From Nematopogon swammerdamellus (Eukaryota; Arthropoda; Insecta; Lepidoptera; Adelidae): a DNA stretch of 64,000 nt. The stretch covers positions 15,493,523 through 15,557,522 of the forward strand of contig OX336342.1 of NCBI GenBank assembly GCA_946902875.1. Direction: 5' to 3'. Of this stretch, positions 25,901 through 37,900 are shown piece by piece. Both the position numbers and the translations under genes were made by a program. The notes beneath the pieces were generated by a model, which worked only from the letters and a program-made list of their open reading frames with translations, had not been told where the DNA came from and did not search any database. Each line of letters opens with the position of its first letter. Positions within the stretch are counted from its first letter, which is position 1.

Positions 25901-28900
25901 CCAGACTAGCGCCCCTTCCGTTCTTCCATGGCAGGATCGTCATGCCATCGGGTAAATAGCATACCCGATGTAAATAGTAGTAAATAACCCAATAGTAAAT
26001 AGCATACCTATCGTTTGTTTCTTTAAAATGTTTTTGGAGCAATAAAGTATTTCTATCTATATAATTATAGAATTGGATCTTCTCCCCTGCTATGCAGCTG
26101 GGTAATAGAATGAAATACCTATTTAAATTACAAATTATTGCAATATTGTTCCCGCTAATACAAGTAGGCAGTGACTTGGTATTAGAGAGAACGTATTGAA
26201 TTTAGTGGGACCGATGTCTCGCTAGCTCAGGAGAGGTCACAGTAAAAGCGAGGAGGCACTTTGTCTTTCAAATGCCGTCCAATGAACTTGGCGCGAGCGC
26301 GTCTCGTCTCGCAGCCCCGCTGCCGCGCGCGGCGGGGCGGCGCGGCGGCGCGGAGGCGGGCGGATCGCTCGACTTTGTCTCCTAGTCTCATTCAGAACGA
26401 TCACGTAAAATCGGAGCCGGTGAAAACCAACGAATTAAAAATTATCGGGAAGTGGCATACAACGATCCGAATTGAGGCGCGCTATTTGTGCTCATTCTGC
26501 ACACTCTCCAATCGTTGTCTCCCATATACGTATCAAATTGTCATTTAACGCTATTTGTGCTCATTCTGCACACTCTCCAATCGTTGTCTCCCTTATACGT
26601 ATCAAATTGTCATTTAACCGTCTTACTCTATCGACGTTCACAGAGCGGAAACGTAACGTGATGTATGAGGCGCTCGCGCACTTACGCTGTTTTAAATATT
26701 GGCAATACAGAAGAACTCGAATCGCACCTTTCTACCGGTAAAATGTATGACGTGACGAGGGCCTGTCCAGAAAGTAGAATGTCGTTGGTGAAAACGTGAC
26801 AAAGCCAATTTGGTTGCTGTCAATTTCAATTTCAACATAAGATTTGACGTAGAATACGCCGAATTGAGGTTGTATGGAAGTGGGCTTTTTATAAGCTGTG
26901 CACTTGGACATAGACACTTGAGATTCAAGAACTACTTCTGGAGATAACTTTACTTTTTACGTCACAGCCAACATTTTTCATCTTTAATTAACGAGAAGTT
27001 TAACCAGCTGGGTGCAAAGATCCTCGACCGCTAACTCTTTCTGCCAGTGCTAAGGTGCTAACGTTTTTAGCAAACAAAAACATCCGCTATCTGCCAAAAT
27101 TCGCTAAAGTGTAAAAATCAAAGTCCATAGTAAAAAAAAATTTTAACACTTCTTTACTGCATCTGGTCGGATTGATTGGTCTGTCAAGATCAACATGCAC
27201 TTTTCAAATTGATCTTTGTTTTATATAAAATCTCACAGCAAGCGGTTCGTATTTGACTGTTTTTCCAGTCGCGCGCAAACTTTTACGTGATAATCCAGCT
27301 GGGTCGTCTAGAGATTAGAGAGAACCGGCGCGGCGCAGCGACCTACGACTAGACTCTAGTCGCAGGTCGCTGCGCCGGCTCTCATTGCTCTATCTGTCGT
27401 CTCGTATCTACAGTCAACTATTGATTATTATTTTATATGTCGCTGGTTCACACACAATCGCAGATAAATATATCACTCTCCGACGTGGATATAGCCGTAA
27501 CTTTTCTAGGATGCTGAAGAATATTACAGTAGGTATAGCGCGGTTTTCTCAACCGTTCACTTCGAAAGAATGCGGCGCGCACCCTCCGCTCTCCGCCTCC
27601 ACCGTACTGACGGGCAATTGCGGTGGCGGCGGAGAGCGGAGGGTGCGCGCCGCATTCTTTCGAAGTGAACGGTTGAGAAAACCGCGCTATACTGAGTTGC
27701 CACTATTACATGAAATGAGAGATGTCCTAAACATTTTCTTTTTTAATTTAAAGAAAGAAAGCCGACGTTGTCTCTGCCTACCCCGCTGGGAAACAGGCGT
27801 GACGCTATTTATATATATTATGTATGTATGTATGTAAAGAAAGAAGATTTGTATTTCAACCGGCTAGCTATTACGGTTACAAAGATACAGCTATCGGACG
27901 GACGCACGGACAGTCAGACGGCGCGGCGCGCAGGCTTAGTACGTACGGGGCACGGAAATCTAAAAATTGAAAAACTGTGTGGTTTGACATAAAAAAGCAT
28001 TAGTTTCGTTAAATGTATTAATATGAAGCATATTTCTTAATAAATAAAGAAGGCCACACGCAACGCACATATAGCTCACGTAACATCACGCTGCTGCATG
28101 CAAGACAAGAGTGTAGCAGATACGGCTCATTTATCCGCTCAGCAACAACAAAGCGGGGAGCAAGCTGCTCATAAATGTAAATTATCAAAGCGTGTAACGT
28201 AGGCGTCAAGCGTCAACCTCCCCTGCCCCCGCCCCGCCCCCGCACCCGCCCCCGCCCCCGCCTGAAGCCGAGCCATAGTAAAAGAAGACGAGTAAGATAA
28301 CTGGAGGCCATTTTTAAAATAACTACCTACGCTGCGCCGAGCCTCCAGGGATGTCACAACTCACAACACTAACACAATTGACAGGCAGTGAGCCCATCAT
28401 GGTGGAAATGCTATTCTTTAAAATTATTATGTACATTTATGTATTTTTTTATTTATAGACCAAGAGCCAGCTCCCAAAATTTTACTCTAACAGAATATAT
28501 GAGTTGTCATAGATTTATTTATTATATACTGGCGTTAAGGTATATTTTCGAAAGCTGTATTTTCGATAGACAGTGAACGATGTTATTTTGATGTTTGAGC
28601 CCTTGACAACGATACCCCACTCAATAATCGGATGCTTAGTTCTGGCGCTACGGTGGAACATACGTAAAAACAAACATACACACACATAAATTGCTAAAAA
28701 GATAACCCTTCATTTTTGCTTCGCGCAGCCGGGTAAAATTTTTTTTTAACTTTAACCTCCCAAAAATTAATGCAATGTCAAAATTCAACTTTAACTCACG
28801 TCCGTCTTTGGACAACCATTTCGTAGTCGCGGACGATGAAGAGAATTAATAAGTGGGTAAAAAAATTTATAACTATAAAAATTATAGAAAATATATTTAG

Positions 28901-31900
28901 AATTATAGATTAATATAATTATTAATCTTAATAAAAAAATTATTAAAGAAATAATTTTAAAATGTATTTATTAATTTTGTTTTATTATTACTTAATAACT
29001 TATATTTTTATTTTTGTTATTTTAATGAATTACTTAATAACTTGGTTGGTCGCTAGCAGTCATGAAAGTGTCCGCGGTAGGAGCTGTGGCCATTTATAGA
29101 AGACAAAACCGCGCGAAAATGCGTTGTGTGTGCGTGGTATCTCTAACAAGTCTGAACAAGTCGACAACCGCGGGCCCGCGCGCGGCGCAGCCTTCGCGTG
29201 CGCCGCGCGGCCGCGCCCGATGCCGGGATTCGCGAATGATTTTTGCAGCTAGTACCTACCTATTAATAACTAATTAATACTATAATTAAATACTAATAGG
29301 TACTTTGCTCTGACGTTACCGAGCCAGGTCTCAAGTCAATTCCTTCGCTTAGTACCTACTCGTATTAATAACTTACATAAATTTAACTACATACTTTAAT
29401 AATATTTTTTATGTTACTTACCTTTCGATGGCAGCAGGTAATGAGAATAATGTTAACTCGCGATTCGAGCCTGATCTATTCATGCAGCCGTACACACTGC
29501 AGAAACGCGGAGCCATTATGTTAGTGCAATAAAATAAAATTCGAATAATAATACTTTCTATCGGGAAGCGGCAGGCGGCGCGGCGGAAGGCAGCAGCCGT
29601 CACGTGGTGTGCCGTGTGCGTCACCGAGCGCGGGGGCGGGGCGACCATCACTGACTACGCGCGAGAGACAGTGAGAATGCATGTAGTGGTTGTGTACAGA
29701 CAGCGTGCGCAGGCGCGCGCTTGTGTGAGTGCGAAATCGGCGCGTTTGTATGAAGACGGCTAACTTGTGTGGTTTAACTATGGCCGAGCGGCAGCCTGAC
29801 CTGACTGTAGTATTACAGTATCGCCCTATTACAGTATCGGATTCCAACTCTGGGTTTCAGAAAATGGTTCAGAAAGGGCAATAAACAATGAAAGTAAAAA
29901 CTTTTTAACAAAAAAATAAACCGACGAAAAAAATAAACCGACGAAAAAAGAAACTAAAAAGCGAAAAATAAAATAAACCTTTTTAGTCTTAATAAAAAAG
30001 GTAGCCGGGGGTGGATGGATGAGAAGAGGGGAAGACTTGGGAGAGGCATATGTCCAGCAGTGGACCGACACAGGCTGATGATGATGAGTCTTAATAACTA
30101 AGCTCCTAAACTAATGTAAGTAACTAATTTTGAGTCTGAGTTCCCTCGACTGACATGTTACGTCTCCATCATCAGGTTAACCTGGAGTTAAAGATGCTCC
30201 ATTATGTTGTAGTGTTACCAGAACTACATATTTGTGCCAAGTTTCAACAGAATCGGTTCACAGGTGAAAAATCAATCGGTGCACAGGGGCGGTGTTTTTT
30301 TTTCAAATTCAAAAAAATCGAGGTATACCTACCCTATCCAATAAAAAAATAATCATCAAAATTGGACTACTCTGTAAAAAGTTATGCGTGGTCATACATT
30401 AAAAATAATAAAACATACACGTCGACTTGAGAACCTCCTCCTTTGTGCTTTCGTCGGTTAAAAACTTCCGCGAAATAAAATAAACAAAGGAGGAAATTGT
30501 ATCATTAAAAAATAATGTTATAGAATTTAACACTTTAATGACGATGATTGCTATCAACAAATCGGTAATGAAAATCATCAATCCGAATCGACAAAATAAT
30601 TAAGGACTATTTATATGCGAAGTTTCTTGCCGGCTCTTCTTTGTGGGTGTAATCGAACCGGATTGTAGAAACAAAGTAGGACAAATTCAAGCGTAGTGTA
30701 CTACCATACGAATGATAAATAAAGAATAAAGAAGAGAATTGACCTACGCTATCGTATATTGATTGTATAGATAGGAGCAAGACTCAAGGGGAAAACGTAA
30801 GAGTATCTGCAAATCGTAATTAAACACGGTGCGGTACATGAAGCGGTTGGGTACGAGTTTGCTCTATAGCCCATCGAACCCGAGCCCTGGGCCCTGCGGC
30901 GCGGCGCTTGGGGCCCCGCCGACTCCGGGCCCAGTACCCTAATCACGAGATTTAACGCTCGCACGCTACGCCGTGTTCTCCGCATCATTTTGTATGGAGA
31001 AACGAAGTTCGCAAATCTATCACTAGAGGCGCTGCTCCGTTTCTCCATACAAAATGATGCGATGAACACGGCGCTCTCGTGATTAGGGTACAGATCTCGG
31101 CCGGCACACGGATCAGCCAAATCTGACAACGCAACAATGAGGGGCGAGATGTAATCAATCCGTACCGGGCACGCCAGGGCAGGGGCGACGCTCATGAAAG
31201 AGCCGAATGGAAACTCATCGCAATGCGTATGGACGTCTGATGACATTCGTGTACGTAGCTAGCTATAAGTTTAACTGAAACTGTAGGCGCCATCTCTGCT
31301 AGACTCTAGACTAAACCAAAGAGGATTTATGCACCACTCTACACTAGATTAATGAGTCGTGTAGTGCCTGCATAAATAACCATAACGATGGGTCTCTTGT
31401 TCGTGTGCATACTTGGTACATTATGTGGCATGTAGTACGTACATACGCCAATAGCGAACCTAATGCTAATTCATATACTTAATGCAAACGAGATTACAAG
31501 TATTCCGTTCGCTAATCTGCCGGAATACGTTCAGCGTCTTTATCTAAAGAGGTCGCGGTCGGCGGGGCTAGTCGCGACGACGACACGCCGACTAAACGAA
31601 AGGAGAAAGAAACAAGACAATAAAGATAAAGGCAGTTAAACACGGAAACCGAGGCGAGCGGGGGAATTGAAAGCAAACCCTCGGCGGCTTCCGATAGCCC
31701 TTATCGCATCTCACCGCATCGCCGGCCCTCGCCCCGCTCCGCCCCAACCCACGCCTCGCCCCGCCCCGCCGCGCCGTCCACTTCATTCGCGCGCTTTCCG
31801 ACAACTTCATATTTTAATGAAGGCGGGATTTCAATTTAATTGAAATCTGCCAACTTCCCTAATCCTGTAATTACTCGATTGGAAGATAAATTGAGTAGGT

Positions 31901-34900
31901 CGGCGTCTCATAGCTTCATGTTTGGTTCGAAATTAATGGACAAACCACCCACCGCGGTTCGTATCGCTTCCGGCGGACGATATAGAGTTGTGAAAAAATT
32001 TAATGGCAGCTAAAGACCAAGATACGAGCGGCGGCAGCGATGAATATTGATGAGACTGTGACCTCGTTACTTTATCGGCGGCGGCGCGGGGGGGCGGCCG
32101 AGCCGAGACGCCTCGTTTACTAGGGTTCCGTAGCCAGCGAGGCTGGTTTATTAGTGAGCTCGTATAATGACATTATCTATTTACAAATTATCGGGCAGAT
32201 TTGCAATTAAAATGGAGGTCCGTGCGCGTGGGCGGCGGCGGGCGCGACGGCCCGACGCGACGGTGGTGGGGGCGCGCGGCGGCGGCGGCGGTGACGAGTG
32301 TAGGGTGGCGGGTGGCGGCGGAGGAGCGGCGCGGGTGGCGCGAGGCGAGTCAGATCAATAGTCGTCGCTGCCGCCCGCCCTCGGCCGCACCCACGCCTCC
32401 GCCGCCTCCGCCTCCGCCGCCCGCCCGGCCCCGACTCGCCGGCTCCCGATTGTTTCAAATTGCGCCCGCCCTTTGTTCCCGACTACGGCGCGGCGCGGCG
32501 GCACTGCGAGGCGGGCTGGCGCGGGCGCGCGTCCCGTGTCGCGATCGAGTCGCGCTACTTTTTTGTTAGCTCTAAACGGGCGACTTCCCGCGCAGTGATT
32601 AGTTGATTACGCAAAATTCTGCGGTCACTTTTTGTGCGGACTCTCGATCGCAGTCGCTTGCGCGTCTTCCGCTTCCTTTTTCCGTTTCCTCTAGTTCAGC
32701 GGTTCCCAAATAGTGGTACGCGTACGCGAAGGGGTACGCGTAGGCGCACTTAATGGCCACGTTTACCTCTACAATCTTATGTGAAGAGACGGTGCCCAGA
32801 GTGCCCACTTATATCATTAGTGAAAATTATCTGCACAGATTGGGACCTATTTCGTATTATATTGTGATTACTAAGTAAATATTAGAACCTAATCAATTAC
32901 TGATACGATGGATAAACAACACATTTAAGTAACAATAACTACCATATGACATTTTTTTTATTTAAACATTTTGCTCAGGCAGGGTATTTGGGTCTTAGAA
33001 ACATCACTAAGCGGTACCTATTAAAAATAATTGGGAACCGCCGCTGCTCTAGTCAGAATTAAACCGAAAGGACGGTTATATTTATTTGATTGTTTGATGA
33101 AAATGTATGTTCAGTAAGACATACATAATCTTATTAGAATCGAGTTCAATTGATGTTGGATTCCAATTGGAGTCTAACTTAGTGCCATCTAAAGAGCAAA
33201 ACCATTTTTAAAAAATAAACCTTAGTACACGAATACAAAATACATTTATGCGTATTAAAAAAAGGTAATTAGTCATTCATTATGCAATTATCTACTAGAA
33301 AACTCCTACTGAGTTTTCTTGGTACCTATAACATCAAGACCAATAATTCAAAATGTTTTCTCATAAAATTGTACAAATATAAGCTGGGTGGGGGTGGGGT
33401 GGGACCCACTCGAGCGCGATACGCAGCTGGAGTAGCTGGGCAGCGGACATTCCCTGACCACATCGTCCGAGTGCGCGTACAAAACACAAAGGCTGGAGAA
33501 AGTTGAAAAAAGTGTACCTACTTATCGGAAAATTGTACCATAAAACATATTTATTATCATTACCTTTTCCCACCAAATTTATGTGAGACATGGTGGGTTA
33601 CAATACAACTCAATCAAATTTCGTAGATATTTTAGACCTCGCGCGCGACCACACCTACACACACGTGGTACAGAGCACAGAGACCATATACAGTGAGAAC
33701 CGTGGTCTCTGTACCGACCAATACAGTGGTGTTTCTCTAACAGAGCTATAAATACATATAATAACAATATAAACGCAACAGGAAGTAGAATTTGATTTGT
33801 TTAACTTTAAATACACATTTAAGGAACTTGTAGTAAAATCAAGTAAAATGTTTAAATAAGTCGCTTATAAATAATACCTAATGGTGTTTTTTATGGAACC
33901 TGACATGGTGGGCTAAATCACCATGATGTCACACACGTGATGTCAGCCCATCACAACTTGGTGAACTAAGTGCCATGTCAGTGCTTCCCTTCGGTCGTTA
34001 GCTATAGTATAATTGGCGCACATAGTATAATCTAAAACTGGATAACCAATTAATTACCGTAAATAAAGTTATCGAAACAAATTCTGAAGCGAACCAGACA
34101 CCTGGACGTGGGCCGCGGATTTGTATTCGCAAGTCCCGGTGCGGTGGTGGAACCTAATCGAACGGGGCGTCAATGGCGCTCGAAGGGGCTTAATGGTCCC
34201 TCGTTAGAGACATTCCCTTCCCCCCCGCCCGTCCTCTAGCTGGGCTGCGCTGGGCCTCTTCCAGCACGACACATGTAAGTAAGGCCGCGCGCGCGCCAAC
34301 ACCCGAGTGTCACGCGGCAACACGACCCTGCTGTTCCTTTCTTCTGGTGGCCTTCTTTATTTAATTCATCATCATATTTATTCAGTCTTCTTCAATAAGG
34401 TAACAATTTACCTAATTTAAAATTAGAGATATTATATAAGGTCTTTCAATAGTAGGTAACGATACGCTAAGGGGTGTATGTGTATCAGATACTTACTGAT
34501 CACGTTCCCATACCATTTTTTTTACGATATAAAAAACGTACTTATTAAGGTGAAATACGCGCACTTCACGTATTAAATTTGAGGAGTGAGTAGGTTTTTT
34601 ATATCGTAAAAAAACTGGTATGGGAACGTGATCAGTATCTGATACACATACACCCCTTAGCGTATCGTTACCTACTAATGAAAGACCTTATATACATAAT
34701 CAAAGTAGGCATTGTTCATACAGTGTCGCACACATAGTGCTGAAGAACTACATAAATACTATAGGAATTTATATGATTACAAAATATTAATAGTAGAGTC
34801 GCACTGACAACGTTGGGGGCGACGAAGCGAGCCACCACCTTGGTTCAAATTAGTTGAGGAATTGGGGTTGTGGGTTCCGCACCACCCCTTTCCCCTCCCG

Positions 34901-37900
34901 CCGCCCAACATCCGCCGCGCAGAGAATTCAGCGAGTTCCAATCAAACTTCCAATACGATTAGGGGTTTCTGAAAATTTTAAACTCGATTTGCGGCATCCT
35001 TTTGACGAGAGGACGAAGGAGTTTTCGCTGCACTAAGTAGTCTGAACTCTGAAACGCCGCAATAGTATTACAAATTCAGCGACGTGTAAGTATTGTCATA
35101 GTATAAAAAGGACAGTGTTTAAATTAAACTATAGTTCAGTCATTATAGATTTGACCCGTGAATAATCAGTTCTTGGAATTTTTTTTCGTAGGTCTCTCGG
35201 GGGGCTCACTGGGAGTGTAAATTCAAAAAGTAGACTCAGTCAGGCTCCTGCGTATATTCGAAAAACGGTTTAAAAAAAACGGTTTTTCTTGAATAACACG
35301 GCCATTTTTGATTTTACAGTAAAACCGTAAGACAAAAATTGTAGGAAATTTGATTCTCTACAAGTTTGGTCCTCACAATTTTTCTTCTAGGATCGATATT
35401 TTGGAAATTAAATTTGAAAAAAGCATTGATTTTATAGGGGGAGTCAGATGTACCGTCAGCGATGTTTTAAAGGTAACATGAAATTAGTCTTCAATTATGT
35501 CCTAAGATGGCGCCAGGAGTATCGAATTTGAATTAAATAATTATTATATTTTTAAATCTGCTAATTATAGAACGATGCTAAGTGGGAACAGCATAGTTAA
35601 ATTTAAAGATTATTTTATATTAAGTAGAAATTTCAAAATAGTGTATTTTAAGGTTTTCATAATTTTTCCAATAAATATTTTCATGTTTTGTCAGTCAGTG
35701 AGCTTGGCGGATAAAATGTATAATTTCGCCGCTTCTGCATCATAGATGTCAGACCAAAGTTAAGTTGTCCTATTTGTCTATAGATGGCATGCCTATTTCT
35801 TATTATATTGAATAGTTGCCAAATACCCACCAACCAAACCTGCGTGCAATTCAAATACGCGCGTGCGGTTAGGATAAAGTGGAGATACCTTCTTTAAAAT
35901 TATATTTTTTTACCTCACCACCTTTGAAAACGGAAACAAACACGGTGGATTCCCAAAAGAATTATTTTATAATAATATATTTTTATTGTTTTAATATATT
36001 AGATGGAAATTTGAAAAGCTAGAATAAATTCAACAAAATACCAGAACCCCTAAACATTATTTTTATTTATAGATTTCTTTTTGTGTTTTCTTTGTTTTTG
36101 ACGTGAATTTGATGAAACGTCTTTAGCCTGCTGCCGAATGTATTTTACAAAAAGTTGCGTCACGAAAATTATTTGGTTTCATAAGGGGCACTATCACTTG
36201 AGGCACTGCCATAGGCCCCGCTTAGTGTTCCTTATGAAACCAAATCACGAAAATTATGTACTTTTGGCGACTTAGATCTCAAAAACTATAACAGTTATAG
36301 GAAGGTGAGGCATATCGTCCTAAAGGTAGTTCTTCCGACTTGCTAGGACGACATACCCGAGAGTCGCATATCAAGCCCTTCTATTTATGGCACTTAGAAA
36401 AAAGGCTTCGAAAATCAATAAATGCTTATAACTCCTGAACTACTGGTCAGATCGACTTGCAATTTGTTTCTTTTCGTAGAAAAAAAATGCTATTTTTGAA
36501 ATAGTTGTTTTTTTTCAAAATCGGTTCAGCCGTTTCAGAATAAAAAAGGAAAAAGGAAAGAAGGCATATCTCGGAAACTACTGATCCACGACTACTCATC
36601 CGCTGCAGGAAATGATAGGCCTCGATAGGATTTATTTTTTAAGGGAAGCACTGACGTGCCACCAAGTTCACCCGGTGTTATGGGCTGACATCATGGATGT
36701 TGTAGGTGATGTAGCCAACCGTGTCAGTTTCAATAAAAAAAAAAATCAGTCGAATTCTCAACTTCGAAATTTTGGACGATCACAATACTTCCTTTCTCCT
36801 TACAGTCGCTCGAAAGTAAAAAGCCACCTCCATAGTTTTTAACCGTTGCGGCAATTTATCGATCGACGCGCGACGTTCGCTTGTTTTGGAACACGCAAAT
36901 GTTTGCGTGGAGCGTGCAGGCAAGCGATACGGGTTACTGCGCGTGGAAAAAGGATGACACAATATCGCTGCGATCTCTTGAGACGGTCGGTTCTGTATTC
37001 ACGCGATACGCACACTACCATAATCGCGGTGTCTCGTTTTAGTAATAGTTGAAGTATGAAGTACGGAGTCCAGGCACCGAATTAAAAAAAGTTGAGTCCA
37101 GATTTTTTCCATCTATGATGCTGCTGGTGGTGTTATACCCTTCGATCATAAAAAATATTAAGATTCCGCATGTCAGGGCGATTCGTGCCCCACCAAAAAT
37201 ACGTGCAATTCAAATATTACGTGCATCGCCCGCTCATTCTGCCATCGACCGCCAGCGCGAGAGCACTTGCTTCAGCGTCTTCAATATTACACAAATGCCG
37301 GCTTCAGGCCTCTGCGTAGTATACGAGAGCATCTGGCATTATATTTCAAGAGTGAAAATCCCTTCAAATACAATGTTTTATAAGAAAAAGTAAAAATTTT
37401 CACTTCATACATTTAATGTGTTTGGATTAAGTGGAGATGGCTTCTTTAAAATTAAATTTTTTTACGTCACCACCTTTGAAAACGGTAACACTGGATTCCC
37501 AAAAGAATTCTTTTTTATTATATATATTTTACTATATTAGATGGCAATTTTAAAAGCTACAATAAAATCAACAAAATACCAGAACCCTTACATGATTTTT
37601 ATTTACAGATTTTTGCTTGTGTTTTCTTTGTGTTTTTTTTTATTGAAAGCGCGACCTGTGGCGCCGAGGCACCCATGAGATGTCAAAGGACGCCCATGGA
37701 CATTTGGTCGTATGCGGGGGTTGCGAATGCCATGCCGGCCCGACAGGTGCCTGTTCATGCCCCTCTTGAAGGACCCGAGACTGTACTTGGGAGGAAATAT
37801 ATAGACAGGAGAGCGTCCCAGAGTTTACCGGTTCTATAGAGGAAAAATCTGCAGAAGAGGTTGGTACGCATCCACGGTAAGTCCAGCGTGTGGGAATGCA

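Noticed and set aside
30749..31246. 165-codon minus-strand frame
   Set aside because: Runs through the 30934-31091 foldback and has no domain. GC-rich composition explains the open frame.
32167..32569. Frames on both strands rich in Arg, Gly and Pro
   Set aside because: CGG/CCG-rich block gives stop-poor frames in all phases; no conserved sequence.
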